Positions 9,051 through 17,888 of a DNA stretch of 64,000 nucleotides are shown in pieces; the stretch's first letter is position 1, and the number at the start of each line of letters is the position of its first letter. Location: NCBI GenBank assembly GCA_021770825.1, contig JAETQD010000017.1, positions 1 through 64,000 on the forward strand, read 5' to 3'. Made by a program: the position numbers and the translations under genes. Below the pieces are notes generated by a model that saw only the letters and a program-made list of their open reading frames with translations, made no database searches and had not been told where the DNA came from. This stretch comes from Clostridium sp. GTDB lineage: Bacteria > Bacillota > Clostridia > Lachnospirales > Lachnospiraceae.

Positions 9051-9061
9051 CTCCGATTAAA

Positions 9062-9185
9062 TTACCATTTGGTAAGTTATCCCTATCATCATTCTAACCT
9101 TTTACCGTCTGGTGTCAATCGGAAGTCCTTTATTTTTAGGAGTGACATATCGGTTGTTCACAGGCTATATCTTACCATTTGGTAA
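9062..9185. promoter_or_regulatory. Triple repressor operator region at 9.1 kb
   Basis: Three copies of a 14-base palindrome lie between the ArpU-like gene and the 92-residue gene. TTACCATTTGGTAA occurs at 9062-9075 and again at 9172-9185. A diverged copy, TTACCGTCTGGTGT, is at 9102-9115. The same motif flanks the repressor/cro genes at 19 kb. The layout matches an early or middle promoter held by the lysogeny repressor. Confidence 0.75.
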
Positions 9186-9238
9186 GTTGAACTGTCAATG
9201 CCCTCGTTTTGCCCTCGTGATTGCCCCGTGGTTCCATT

Positions 9239-9811
9239 CTATCGTTCAAATCCATCAATCCCAAAGATAAGAGCCGTAAGGCGCTTACAAGCCGCCTTTA
9301 CGTCCTTGTAGACGGTTCTCTCGTTTATGAACTCTTTCTCTGCGATTTCCTGTACAGATTCGGGTACTTTTTTCAGGTAAAGCCCTTCGATCACCCTCCA
9401 CCTTCTCTTCTCCTCCTGGTAAGGGGATTCTTCGCAGCTTTTCTTGTAGACTTCCAGCATTGTATTCACATGGTTCATGATTACCCTGGTTCTCATTACC
9501 CCTCTCTCTATGCTCTCTATCCTGCCATCATTATCCGATCTCCTCCCTTCCATCAGTTCAATGATGTCCACTATATCCTCGTCCAGTTCTTCGTAAATTC
9601 TGTATATGGCCTTCTCTCCGTAATCAGAAAAATCTCTATAATGTTCGAGGAGCAGCTTCGTATTTTTGTATCGCTTATCAAACTTTGCCCTCTCCTCTTC
9701 CTTTGCTTTCTGCTGGTAGATGTTCATTGCCATTTCCGTTGCCACTTCTGCCGCTCGTTCCGTAATCTGGTCTACTACTTCTTTTGTGAGTCTCTGTACT
9801 TGCTTTCCCAT
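9239..9811 (-). CDS. ArpU-like late transcription regulator
   Basis: A 190-residue protein from the ATG at 9811, which has GGAGGATTTCACCG before it; the frame is open further upstream but without a site. The C-terminal 60 residues (RRWRVIEGLYLKKVPESVQEIAEKEFINERTVYKDVKAACKRL) form a sigma-region-4-like helix-turn-helix, as in ArpU/RinA-type activators that switch on packaging genes. The N-terminal two thirds are helical and charged. It is the last gene of the early block, immediately before the operator region and late genes, which fits a late activator. Confidence 0.7.
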   Translation of the reverse strand: MGKQVQRLTKEVVDQITERAAEVATEMAMNIYQQKAKEEERAKFDKRYKNTKLLLEHYRDFSDYGEKAIYRIYEELDEDIVDIIELMEGRRSDNDGRIESIERGVMRTRVIMNHVNTMLEVYKKSCEESPYQEEKRRWRVIEGLYLKKVPESVQEIAEKEFINERTVYKDVKAACKRLTALIFGIDGFER

Positions 9812-9860
9812 CGGTGAAATCCTCCTTTTCGCTGATTGCCTTTTCTCTGCATATCTGCTA

Positions 9861-9883
9861 CAATATGTTTGCGACACATATTG
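9861..9883. repeat. Perfect 8-bp inverted repeat
   Basis: CAATATGT and ACATATTG are separated by seven bases in the gap before the ArpU-like gene. No U-run follows, so it is more likely an operator or RNA hairpin than a terminator. Confidence 0.5.
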
Positions 9884-9966
9884 AAGGATGGTTCTCGCTG
9901 ATGGAGCCGTCCTTTTCTTTTTCTTAACCAGGAAATAACCTTTTCCGAAATGTAAACACCCTCTTC

Positions 9967-10209
9967 TTACTTCCCACAGGTAGCAAAATGTGATATGTAT
10001 CCTACGCCGTCTGCCTCTTCTGCTCTGCATCGCTCACCGGCCACCACCACTCCGCTCGGCGTTACAATTCTTTCCTTACCTCCGGAAGCCGCTTTATAAT
10101 CTATCAATTCCGGATTTACCGGCATGTTCTTTCCCGCCGGTGTTTTTACCCACATGATTCTCTGCCCGCAGCTCCGGCAGGTTCCAAACGGATCTCTCAA
10201 TCTAGGCAT
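9967..10209 (-). CDS. Small phage zinc-ribbon-like protein
   Basis: An 80-residue protein. CRSCGQRIMWVKTPAGKNMPVNP is a common phage motif with one Cys pair near the N-terminus, and a second pair may come from GERCR and TCGK near the C-terminus, consistent with a metal ribbon. The ATG at 10209 is preceded by GGAGGTGAGAATC. Function unknown. Confidence 0.7.
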   Translation of the reverse strand: MPRLRDPFGTCRSCGQRIMWVKTPAGKNMPVNPELIDYKAASGGKERIVTPSGVVVAGERCRAEEADGVGYISHFATCGK

Positions 10210-10221
10210 GATTCTCACCTC

Positions 10222-10848
10222 CTATTCCGTAAACTTGATTCCGTACACTCTGTACCTCTCTTCAAACTCCGCCATCCCTATCGTATGCGCTTCTGTATGA
10301 TGGACTCTGCATAGGCAAATCTTCTCATGTTCCGAATCATCTACCTCTGTCCTATCATTCCCCATGCCGATAGCATCCGTATGATGAATTTCTCCCGGCC
10401 TACCGCAAATAGCACATCTCCTGTTTTTTAAGCAGGCCCATAGGTAATGACTGATATCATCCGTCCTGTTGCTTCCGAAGTCCATAAGCGGAACTCCCAT
10501 TTCCAGGGCCAGGTCTAATATTGTATTGATAAACTCCCTGGCTGTATCCATCGTACAATCCGACAAAGAGAACTCTTCGCAGCCAGTCCGAATGATATGT
10601 TCCATTTTCAGCCATTGCTTCATCTCTTCCGGCAGATACCCGGTGAAGTCTGCCATATCTCGTATAGTAGCGTATGCTTTTCTTCGTTGCTCTGCACTGA
10701 TATGTCTGCCATCGTCCAACCAAATCATGCAATCTTTGATTCGCTTTTTCAGAATTGCATCTTCCAGGTGCCGGTCCGGAATGAATATCTGTAAATGAGT
10801 ACCCTCCCGGTCCGGCTTATATGCCTTTATGTCCGCGTACTCATACAT
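10222..10848 (-). CDS. Putative HNHc nuclease
   Basis: A 208-residue protein. The C-terminal part has a Cys-His metal cluster: NRRCAICGRPGEIHHTDAIG, then HEKICLCRVHHTEAH, the pattern of the 'putative HNHc nuclease' phage family. The N-terminal half contains the family's conserved RRKAYATIRDMADFTG and FSLSDCTMDTAREFINTI segments. It lies in the recombination/replication block. It may act in recombination or branch processing; direct activity is not shown by sequence. Confidence 0.8.
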   Translation of the reverse strand: MYEYADIKAYKPDREGTHLQIFIPDRHLEDAILKKRIKDCMIWLDDGRHISAEQRRKAYATIRDMADFTGYLPEEMKQWLKMEHIIRTGCEEFSLSDCTMDTAREFINTILDLALEMGVPLMDFGSNRTDDISHYLWACLKNRRCAICGRPGEIHHTDAIGMGNDRTEVDDSEHEKICLCRVHHTEAHTIGMAEFEERYRVYGIKFTE

Positions 10849-10859
10849 CTGAATCCTCC

Positions 10860-11162
10860 TCAGTGCCGGTTCGCTTTTTCTATTTTCTCAACCTCTTCCA
10901 GTTCTGGGAAAATCAAAATCTCAGACATTTTCTCTGCAAACTCTTTGGCTCCCTTATTCTTTCTCTCAATCTCTTCCGCCAAGTGCCTGAGAACAATTAC
11001 CAGCATACCTGCGTCTGACGAAGAATACGGCCACAACGCTTTGATAACTCTTTCGGTATAATATTCAAAACCGTTCAGCATCAATTTAATGGCCTTTTCT
11101 TTCTCTCCCTTTTGTATGAGAATATTTCCCCTGTCTACAAAACTCTGCATCCTATTTTTCAT
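10860..11162 (-). CDS. Phage hypothetical protein, 100 aa
   Basis: A charged, predicted mostly helical protein (KNRMQSFVDRGNILIQKGEKEKAIKLMLNGFEYY) with a tetratricopeptide-like flavour near the N-terminus but only one possible repeat. The start overlaps the preceding gene's stop by four bases. Not recognised. Confidence 0.6.
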   Translation of the reverse strand: MKNRMQSFVDRGNILIQKGEKEKAIKLMLNGFEYYTERVIKALWPYSSSDAGMLVIVLRHLAEEIERKNKGAKEFAEKMSEILIFPELEEVEKIEKANRH

Positions 11163-11746
11163 CGAATCCCTCCTATCAATCTGCTGTCCGGATGGTCTGA
11201 GTCTTCATACGGGAAAATGGCGTTGGTCGGATTTCTCATATCGGAGCAAAAACTCCCGGCATATGACCCATAATGCCAGTTCCCGCCCAGCATAGGAAGC
11301 CTAGTAGCCTCTCCTGCTTCCGATGTTATTTGCTGGTCGAAAAGTTTCCTGAGCCTTTCCGGACTGTCATTCATCGTGTATATTCTTTTCTTCCCGGAAT
11401 CTACGCCTATCTGCACTATCTGGATGCCTCTGTATTTTTTCATTGGCTGCAATTTGATTTTCAACCATTCGTCCGGATAATCACGTTTCAATCTATTCAT
11501 GTACTTCTTCCGGACTCTCTTTTTCTTGTGATACAGTGCATAGTGCCGATATCTCCCTACTGCTTTTTCACGCTTCAAAATCCTCATTTCCACCGTATTT
11601 TCCAAAGCCGTTTCCAGATGGTTCTCTTTAATCTCTTCCTCTGTTCCGGAATCTTCTGGTATCTCCGTTTTCCCTTCTGGCTGCGTTTTTATATCTTGGC
11701 GAATAAATTTATTACGGATAATCCGAAAAAACTCTGTAAGCCGCAT
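11159..11746 (-). CDS. Phage hypothetical protein, 195 aa
   Basis: Begins at the ATG at 11746, which has AGGAGGGCTTAT before it. The N-terminal half is highly basic and charged (KREKAVGRYRHYALYHKKKRVRKKYMNRLKR), suggesting nucleic acid contact. The C-terminal part ends in a Gly/Tyr-rich stretch (MLGGNWHYGSYAGSF). No known family is recognised. Confidence 0.6.
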   Translation of the reverse strand: MRLTEFFRIIRNKFIRQDIKTQPEGKTEIPEDSGTEEEIKENHLETALENTVEMRILKREKAVGRYRHYALYHKKKRVRKKYMNRLKRDYPDEWLKIKLQPMKKYRGIQIVQIGVDSGKKRIYTMNDSPERLRKLFDQQITSEAGEATRLPMLGGNWHYGSYAGSFCSDMRNPTNAIFPYEDSDHPDSRLIGGIR

Positions 11747-11800
11747 ATAAGCCCTCCTTTTTCTGGGCGGTTCAGATTGTATCTTCCCCGCCACTCCTGA

Positions 11801-12355
11801 TTACACAACATCCTCGTATCCGTATCCGTCATCCTCTGGCCTTTCATCATCTCTAAAGTCCTCAATATGTGTTTCTCCTTCTGCCGGACCAGGAAGAGCG
11901 CTTTCATCTACTACCTCTCCATTTAAGAGCGGCACATTCATAGCCCCTTCACTTCCGTCTTCTCCGTTCATGGCCTCCTGGAAATCAGTATCAAACATGG
12001 AACGCTGCGATGTATTATTGATATACTTCAACACATAGCATTTGGATTCCTCGTCCCATACCATTGCCATTTCACTGTCAAAATTGCCCTTCTTTTCACT
12101 CTTGATGTTGATTGCAGACGATACCTTGTGAGCAAACTGAGGTTTCAGGATTTTTCTGGTTTCTCCCTCTATTTCCGGATCATAGTTAGGAATCCATTCA
12201 GGAACCAACTTAATATCCAGGCTGATTGTGACTTTGCCCTCCATGCTGTTCTTCTCATACATCGTCCCAAGCGCTCTTTGCAGAATAAAGTTTGTATCTG
12301 CCCGCATCTTCTCAAAAGTATCTGCTTCGATTTTCAATTCTCTGTACATATCCAT
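11801..12355 (-). CDS. Phage hypothetical protein, 184 aa
   Basis: Acidic protein; the first 130 residues look folded (KVTISLDIKLVPEWIPNYD, FAHKVSSAINIKSEKKGNF) and the last 50 are an acidic low-complexity tail. Similar proteins occur in Clostridia prophages between recombination and HNH genes, but I know no assigned function. Confidence 0.6.
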   Translation of the reverse strand: MDMYRELKIEADTFEKMRADTNFILQRALGTMYEKNSMEGKVTISLDIKLVPEWIPNYDPEIEGETRKILKPQFAHKVSSAINIKSEKKGNFDSEMAMVWDEESKCYVLKYINNTSQRSMFDTDFQEAMNGEDGSEGAMNVPLLNGEVVDESALPGPAEGETHIEDFRDDERPEDDGYGYEDVV

Positions 12356-12369
12356 TACTGCTTTTCCTC

Positions 12370-12579
12370 CTAACTGACGAACTGTATAAATCTTGCAATC
12401 GGTGTTACTACCCTTCCATCCGGAAGTTCTACGATTCCAACCGTGAAGTTTCCAGGTCCTTCTTCGTATTCCTGATAATCATTACCCCACTGGTGGAACA
12501 TCCCTTCTTCAAAAGGTATATTCTCAAACCGATGTTTCTCCTGGTTATATTCTGTGTACTGGCCTTTACATTTTCTCAC
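12370..12579 (-). CDS. Phage hypothetical protein, 69 aa
   Basis: A short protein with aromatic and acidic residues (FHQWGNDYQEYEEGPGNFTVGIVELPDGRV). Its start overlaps the RusA stop by four bases, so it is probably translationally coupled to the resolvase. Not recognised. Confidence 0.6.
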   Translation of the reverse strand: MRKCKGQYTEYNQEKHRFENIPFEEGMFHQWGNDYQEYEEGPGNFTVGIVELPDGRVVTPIARFIQFVS

Positions 12580-13025
12580 TCTTCATCACCGCCAATCTGC
12601 CGTATACTGACTTCCACTCTCGGTTGCTCCGCATAATATTTACGGAACATTCCATCTACTATCATTGCATCGTCACGGTAGGCGATACCATTTAAGCTAT
12701 CGCAGATAATTTTTGCGATATTATCAAAATCCGGTTTCTTTACCGGTCTGATTTTTCCCTCAATCATTTTCTGCCGCTTCGCCTTCGTGATACTTTTGGG
12801 GATTCCATAAAAAGCAAAAATCCGGACATCCAGCATAGCATCATCCGGGAACCGGAAATTATCGCATTGATTGCCATACTCAGTCTTCACTTGATTTTCA
12901 TACAGAACCGTTGCTTTTGGCGTATATGCCTTGGCAAATGTCTTCTCTCCATCACCAGATTTTCTCACCGACACTCTGGGCCTTCCTTTTGCTTTTGGTT
13001 CTCCATAAACTGTAAACCTAACCAT
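12576..13025 (-). CDS. RusA-type Holliday junction resolvase
   Basis: A 149-residue protein with the RusA layout: FTVYGEPKAKGRPRV at the N-terminus, then KPDFDNIAKIICDSLNGIAYRDDAMI, which supplies the catalytic acidic residues, and a C-terminal VEVSIRQI strand. RusA dimers resolve branched recombination intermediates before packaging. Its place with RecT, exonuclease and loader genes supports the call. Confidence 0.92.
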   Translation of the reverse strand: MVRFTVYGEPKAKGRPRVSVRKSGDGEKTFAKAYTPKATVLYENQVKTEYGNQCDNFRFPDDAMLDVRIFAFYGIPKSITKAKRQKMIEGKIRPVKKPDFDNIAKIICDSLNGIAYRDDAMIVDGMFRKYYAEQPRVEVSIRQIGGDEE

Positions 13026-13034
13026 CGCTCCTCC

Positions 13035-13424
13035 TTACTGACTTTCCAAACTTGATTCCTCTAACTTGGCCTGAAGGCAGAGGTAATTACTCTTTCCTTT
13101 TTCTCTCGGAACCTTAATCTGTCTTACCGTATATCCGTTCATTACCAGGATTCCTGATACCGCCTGCCGGTCCTCTTTGGTATATATCCTAAGTTCTACT
13201 GTCGGATTGAAGTCATCCCGTTTCACTCCAAAAAGTTCTTCCGGCCCACTTTCCAGTGCTTTTGCTATATCCAGCAAAGTTGAGCACGGGATATCCGTAG
13301 CTCCCGTTTCATAATTCCCGATTGTGCTTTCCGCCTTGCCAATCATTTCTCCCAACCGTTTCTGCGATAACTTCTTCTGCTCCCGGATGGTTCTGATATT
13401 CTTTCCTATAACGCTACTATCCAT
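13035..13424 (-). CDS. XRE-family HTH protein
   Basis: A 129-residue protein starting at the ATG at 13424, preceded by GGAGGGATGAT. Residues 7-60 are an XRE helix-turn-helix (IRTIREQKKLSQKRLGEMIGKAESTIGNYETG). The C-terminal half (TVELRIYTKEDRQAVSGILVMNGYTVRQIKV) is a small alpha/beta domain. It sits inside the replication operon rather than the immunity region, so it is probably an accessory regulator. Confidence 0.8.
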   Translation of the reverse strand: MDSSVIGKNIRTIREQKKLSQKRLGEMIGKAESTIGNYETGATDIPCSTLLDIAKALESGPEELFGVKRDDFNPTVELRIYTKEDRQAVSGILVMNGYTVRQIKVPREKGKSNYLCLQAKLEESSLESQ

Positions 13425-13425
13425 A

Positions 13426-14277
13426 TCATCCCTCCAATAATCTTCTCGTTTCTTCATACCTCTGTGCAGCTTCTCTCTTTCTCCAGGAAACCCCACTGAA
13501 CTCTAATGGGTAGCACATCTCAAAGACTCTATCGTATATCCGTTCATACCGGATATCATTCGCCGCCTGCATCTGTGCAAGTGTCAGATTTGTTGTAAGA
13601 ATCAAGGGTTTTTTCGCCCGGTATCTGTTATCAATAATTCCATATACCTTTTCCAGCGCATAGTCCGTGTTTCTCTCTGCTCCCAAGTCATCAATAATCA
13701 AAAGGCTCACGCTGTTCAGCAGATTCTCATAGTACGCAGCCCTGTCTTTATCAAACCCTTGCATTTCCTGCAATATTCTCACAAACGATGTCATGACTAC
13801 CGAAAAACTATGATCCAACAAGTAATTCGCAATGCAGGCGGCGGTATAACTTTTCCCCGTTCCGACTGTCCCATAAAAAAGAAGCCCCTGGTTGTTTTCG
13901 CACATCTTCCGGAACTCTTTACAGTAATTCTGAGCTACCTTGAGATGCTTTTCATTCTCACTTCTTTTCCGGAAGTTTTCAAAAGTTGCCTGCTGAAAAT
14001 TTTCATCCATCATACTGCTGATTCTTGCCCTTCGGATACTGTGCATCCTTTCTTCCTTTTCCTGCCGCTCCTTCTCTGCTTTTGCTTCTTCCGCCCGGCA
14101 TCGGCACATGACAGGAACCTTACTGATTCCTTGACCGAACCATTCCAGTTCACGCTCTTTTCTGGTTTTGCACTTTCCGCAATAGAGCAGTCCGTCTTCT
14201 CCTATGAAGTCTCCATCATCCACATATGATGTATTTGCCACACTTTTAATCACATCTTCCACTACGCCGCCCAACAT
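13426..14277 (-). CDS. DnaC-like helicase loader
   Basis: A 283-residue AAA+ ATPase. An N-terminal zinc-finger-like CGKCKTRKE...CRCRAE region precedes Walker A (FYGTVGTGKSYTAAC, about residues 136-150) and Walker B (LLIIDDLGAERNT). It loads the host or phage replicative helicase on the phage origin, and it follows the replisome organiser gene by seven bases, as is typical. Confidence 0.9.
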   Translation of the reverse strand: MLGGVVEDVIKSVANTSYVDDGDFIGEDGLLYCGKCKTRKERELEWFGQGISKVPVMCRCRAEEAKAEKERQEKEERMHSIRRARISSMMDENFQQATFENFRKRSENEKHLKVAQNYCKEFRKMCENNQGLLFYGTVGTGKSYTAACIANYLLDHSFSVVMTSFVRILQEMQGFDKDRAAYYENLLNSVSLLIIDDLGAERNTDYALEKVYGIIDNRYRAKKPLILTTNLTLAQMQAANDIRYERIYDRVFEMCYPLEFSGVSWRKREAAQRYEETRRLLEG

Positions 14278-14284
14278 ATGCCAC

Positions 14285-15085
14285 CTACTCCTTCCATTGT
14301 CCGAATGGGTTTATGTCTTCCTCATGTTCTTTTACCGCAGGCCGACTTGCAACCGGCCTCTGAATTAGACCTGGATATTTCTTTTCGACTTTTTCTACTA
14401 CCCAATTCAGAATCGTCATGTAATCGCTCTTATACGTTTTCCCGGTAGAACCTTTATACAAATTCAACTCTTCAACAAACTTATCAGCAGCCCCTTGACC
14501 GTATCCAGATACCAACTTCTGATACTCCTCTTCTTTGAGAGAAACAAATTCTGCATATTGTTTCTTCTCAGCCTTTTTCTTGACGGGTTTCTTAGGCTTT
14601 TTCGGTTTGTCCGTAGGATTGTCCACCGGACTGTCCGGTGGATTATCCGATGGAATATCTGCTATCTCCTTCTCAATCGGTTCTTTCTTGGCTTCTGCCT
14701 TCTTTTTGTCACGCTCTATGCGTTTTCTCTCAGCATCATACTCTTTAGTTCGTAAGAACTTATACCATTGAGCCTGCCAGGTGTCCCAATCATGTAGATA
14801 TAGCGAACCATCTTCTTCCGCATCAATCCAATGTTGCTGAATGAGGATATCGGCAATTCTTTCCGGTTCAAGACCTGGGGTAATCCCTTTCGACAATACT
14901 TCTTCTGCTATGTCATATTTGTCACAGCTCCTCAGTTTTCCGGTTCTGTCTGCATTGTTCAGACCCCACAACCATAAAGAAACAAGGATTCCGAGTGCTT
15001 CCTTTTGCGAGCATCCAATTTCTTTTGCCAATTCCCGGAGTTTCCCTCCTACCACATGGTCATGCACACTGATCCATGCCAACAT
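14285..15085 (-). CDS. Phage replisome organiser / DnaD-like protein
   Basis: About 266 residues from the ATG at 15085. The N-terminal domain (AWISVHDHVVGGKLRELAKEIGCSQKEALGILVSLWLWGL) is the winged-helix replication domain common in Firmicutes phages. A proline-rich, repeat-like linker (SDNPPDSPVDNPTDKPKKPKKP) leads to a C-terminal DnaD-like YKSDYMTILNWVVEKV segment. The linker DNA is itself repetitive. The protein probably binds the phage origin and recruits the adjacent DnaC-like loader. Confidence 0.82.
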   Translation of the reverse strand: MLAWISVHDHVVGGKLRELAKEIGCSQKEALGILVSLWLWGLNNADRTGKLRSCDKYDIAEEVLSKGITPGLEPERIADILIQQHWIDAEEDGSLYLHDWDTWQAQWYKFLRTKEYDAERKRIERDKKKAEAKKEPIEKEIADIPSDNPPDSPVDNPTDKPKKPKKPVKKKAEKKQYAEFVSLKEEEYQKLVSGYGQGAADKFVEELNLYKGSTGKTYKSDYMTILNWVVEKVEKKYPGLIQRPVASRPAVKEHEEDINPFGQWKE

Positions 15086-15135
15086 CATCACCACCTTTAT
15101 TGTGACGGTAAGGTTTCCCCCGCCGCCACTGTTTG

Positions 15136-16041
15136 TTACTCTTTTTCAGATTCAGCACTTTCTCCGGAATCTTCTGCCTCCTGCGTTTTCCTTTTGTCCG
15201 CCTCAATCCCATTTTTCAGGGTTTCCATAGCTTTATTGAACTGCTCTACCGTCATACTCGTTGTTGATTCCAGCCCCATATTATTGCATATGTATTTCAC
15301 AACGGCATTTCCTTTGCGCTTCCCATAAAATCCAGTGGCAAGGTCAAAAAACTCCTGGCGCTGTGCCTGAGAGATGAAAACCACAGTGTCCTCCTCCGGC
15401 TCCTTTTCAATCGTGGCATTTCCGTCCAACGGTTGTCCTTTTTCTGCATCACGGTCCGTATATCCAAACTCTTCCGCCGTATACAACCCTTGGTAATCAT
15501 CGGGGAATGCAGCTCTTACCGCCTGCGATACAGCCACCTTTTCAATCATCGTGCAAGGCTTGCTTCCCCAGTTTGCCATCGGTTTCCCGTCCTTGAACTT
15601 CTGGTACTCTGCGAGTGACACTTCTTTGAAAGTCTCTGTTTCTTTTCCGTTCAGTTCATGGAACACTCGGCACCAGCCGCCCAACAATGTTTCCGTGGGA
15701 TAGAGGCAGGTTCCTTCTTTCTGTACAATAGTTTCTCCTCTCTGAACCACAATCCCGGACTTCATGCCGTTATAATTCGGATTTTTGAAAGCTCTTTTCA
15801 TATACGTTTCTTTTCCGATTACCAACTGCGCCGGTTCATTGCCAAACTTAATCAGATATACTTCTCCGTATACCAGCGGATTAAGTTTCTGCGCTTGGCA
15901 GGTTCTTATGAAAAACAGCACTTCCTGATCTGTTACTTTTCCGTTTCCTCTTACCAGATAATTTTTTACTGTTTCAGGCTCCAACTTAATCTCTACTCCG
16001 CCTGCATCATATTTCACAACACTCAACGCATTATCTGCCAT
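15136..16041 (-). CDS. recT: RecT/Bet-family single-strand annealing protein
   Basis: A 301-residue protein. Family features include EVLFFIRTCQAQKLNPLVYGEVYLI, VIGKETYMKRAFKNPNYNGMKSGIVVQ and NWGSKPCTMIEKVAVSQAVRAAFP, the conserved core of Bet/RecT phage annealases. It anneals complementary single strands made by the exonuclease encoded about 1 kb upstream. The C-terminal 80 residues are acidic and less conserved. Confidence 0.92.
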   Translation of the reverse strand: MADNALSVVKYDAGGVEIKLEPETVKNYLVRGNGKVTDQEVLFFIRTCQAQKLNPLVYGEVYLIKFGNEPAQLVIGKETYMKRAFKNPNYNGMKSGIVVQRGETIVQKEGTCLYPTETLLGGWCRVFHELNGKETETFKEVSLAEYQKFKDGKPMANWGSKPCTMIEKVAVSQAVRAAFPDDYQGLYTAEEFGYTDRDAEKGQPLDGNATIEKEPEEDTVVFISQAQRQEFFDLATGFYGKRKGNAVVKYICNNMGLESTTSMTVEQFNKAMETLKNGIEADKRKTQEAEDSGESAESEKE

Positions 16042-16047
16042 ATCTTC

Positions 16048-16767
16048 TTACCCCCTGACGCTCATTTTGATAGTTTCTCTGTATCTGATTCCCGGAATCT
16101 GTATGTTCCCTTTGGACGCCCGGATCAGCCGCATAATAGCCTTTTCATCAACTGGTCTGATTTCAACACCTGCAAAATTTACCGGAACCTTTTCTCTGTC
16201 AATTCCTTCAATCTTCCAGTCTTTGCTATTGCTGATGCCCTTAGTTTTTGGAATATCCATTACTACCGTTGCCCTTGCCGCTACCACCTCTGTAATCTGC
16301 GCATCCATAAGTGCCGCCTCAGCTTCTTCCGTCTTTCCAGCCTCTTCCAATGCGGCTGCCTCATTCAGTTTTCTTTCTCTCTCAGCTTCAGCCTCTCTAC
16401 GCATTTGTTCCTCTAATTGTTTGCGCCGTCTTTCTCTTTCCTGATGGTAAGCAGTCATACTCTTTTTCAGAATCTTTTCTGCGTCCTGAAGCGGTTTCAA
16501 CATTGTCTTCTCTCTATCGCATACCGCTTTGTGTGCCTGGTATGCAGAATCTTTCATAGGTTTAAAAAACTCTGTCACTACCTTTGCCTGTGCCTTAATT
16601 TTTTTACCGAACTCAGCCGCTTTCTCATAATCTTCATCAGTAGAGATTGTCATTTCCTTTGCCCGTACCTCCACAAGACTAACTTCCTGCTGAATCTCTG
16701 CCTCCTTTGCAGCTCCTTCCGGAACCGCCACTGTTGCTACTACTTCTTCCTTTGCTTCTCTGCTCAT
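16048..16767 (-). CDS. DUF1351-like phage protein
   Basis: A 239-residue protein with a long central coiled coil (about residues 85-165, Glu/Arg/Ala-rich: HQERERRRKQLEEQMRREAEAER). The C-terminal domain DWKIEGIDREKVPVNFAGVEIRPVDEKAIMRLIRASKGNIQIPGI fits DUF1351 proteins that usually sit beside RecT genes. It ends six bases before the RecT start. Its biochemical role is not known; an accessory role in recombination is inferred from position. Confidence 0.75.
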   Translation of the reverse strand: MSREAKEEVVATVAVPEGAAKEAEIQQEVSLVEVRAKEMTISTDEDYEKAAEFGKKIKAQAKVVTEFFKPMKDSAYQAHKAVCDREKTMLKPLQDAEKILKKSMTAYHQERERRRKQLEEQMRREAEAERERKLNEAAALEEAGKTEEAEAALMDAQITEVVAARATVVMDIPKTKGISNSKDWKIEGIDREKVPVNFAGVEIRPVDEKAIMRLIRASKGNIQIPGIRYRETIKMSVRG

Positions 16768-16776
16768 GTCTTCCTC

Positions 16777-17031
16777 CTAACAATGTTTCAAAAACTCTGC
16801 AAACATCATTGCTCCTGCTACTTTTTCTCCGTACATCGCTTTGTCTTTGTACGTTTTAATCGGTGCATCCATTAAAGAAAGAGCATCTTCATGGCTAATA
16901 TCGGGTACGCTTTCAAGCCCCTGTATAGATGCCGTCAAAGCCCTCTCTGCCATAACCATTACCTCGTGCGGCTTCCCTTCAACCTCTGCTCTGATTCCTT
17001 TTTCATCCATCACCACTAATAACCTTGCCAT
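16777..17031 (-). CDS. Phage hypothetical protein, 84 aa
   Basis: A small protein (ARLLVVMDEKGIRAEVEGKPHEVMVMAERAL) with a beta-beta-alpha appearance, placed between the exonuclease and the DUF1351-like gene. It might modulate the recombinase pair, but nothing in the sequence shows a function. Confidence 0.6.
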   Translation of the reverse strand: MARLLVVMDEKGIRAEVEGKPHEVMVMAERALTASIQGLESVPDISHEDALSLMDAPIKTYKDKAMYGEKVAGAMMFAEFLKHC

Positions 17032-17042
17032 CTTTCAACCTC

Positions 17043-17663
17043 CTATTTATATTTTTGAATATGGTTCCACACCACCAGTAGGGAACTGAACACTTCCCAA
17101 CTTTCCAGGTCGTTTGCTTTGTATCTAACCATCTGGTATGAACCATCATTCTTCAAATGTACGATAGCCTTTTCATCAAACTTGAATCCGTGGCTTTCGT
17201 AAGCCTTCGCATAGGCTTCTAACTGTACACCGGTCAGCATCCGGTTCACCTCTGCCGAAGTTTTGTAGTCAATCAACACTTTTCTTCCGTTAATTACACA
17301 CGGCAAATCTGCTGTACCTGCATACCTTAAAAACTTGTGATAAAGCCGGCTTTCTGTTGCCAGAGGCTCCGGCTCATAATCTTCCCAAAATTTCAGAAAT
17401 CCCTCAAAATATCCGGCATACTTCGGAGTAATATCCTCTATGCCATATAGAGCGTAATTCTCTACCGCATTGTGAACCGCCGTTCCTCTGTCTGCCGCCA
17501 TTCTCATAACTGTCTCGTCAATCCCTTTGTACAGTTCATTATCCAACGGCCTCATAAGGGTTGTTACGCTCGGAAGAATCTGTCCGTTGAGGGTATAAAT
17601 ATGTCTCTCTTCCTCAAATTTAAGTTCCGGGAAAAACGGCAATCCTTTTTCACTCATTTCCAT
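17043..17663 (-). CDS. RecB/Cas4-like PD-(D/E)XK exonuclease
   Basis: A 206-residue nuclease. The motifs appear in family order: DRGTAVHNAVENY (motif I His), a YAGTADLPCVI segment with the catalytic Asp, VLIDYKTS (D-x-K) and QLEAYAKAY. The protein is expected to resect double strands to give the RecT substrate. GGAGGTGGCATAG precedes the ATG. Confidence 0.88.
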   Translation of the reverse strand: MEMSEKGLPFFPELKFEEERHIYTLNGQILPSVTTLMRPLDNELYKGIDETVMRMAADRGTAVHNAVENYALYGIEDITPKYAGYFEGFLKFWEDYEPEPLATESRLYHKFLRYAGTADLPCVINGRKVLIDYKTSAEVNRMLTGVQLEAYAKAYESHGFKFDEKAIVHLKNDGSYQMVRYKANDLESWEVFSSLLVVWNHIQKYK

Positions 17664-17888
17664 CTATGCCACCTCCGCAACTTTCATCTTTTCTCCCAAA
17701 GTTTCCAGGATTTCTCCAAGGGTTTTATCCTCCATGCACTCCTTGCAAATCGGTCCAGAATATCCGTCAAAGTATTCATCACCCTCGAAAATCCCTTCTC
17801 CACACTCCGAACAAACTAAAATCGGCTGAGGTTCCGGAGCATTGGGACATCTACTGTCACATGGGGTTCTTCTGCAAATTTCACACAT
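17664..17888 (-). CDS. Small Cys-rich phage protein (two zinc knuckles)
   Basis: A 74-residue protein from the ATG at 17888 (GGAGGAAAACAGAT upstream). It starts MCEICRRTPCDSRCPNAPEP and continues with CSECGEGIFEGDEYFDG...CKECM, giving two Cys clusters that probably bind Zn. Such proteins are widespread in Firmicutes prophages. Function unknown. Confidence 0.72.
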   Translation of the reverse strand: MCEICRRTPCDSRCPNAPEPQPILVCSECGEGIFEGDEYFDGYSGPICKECMEDKTLGEILETLGEKMKVAEVA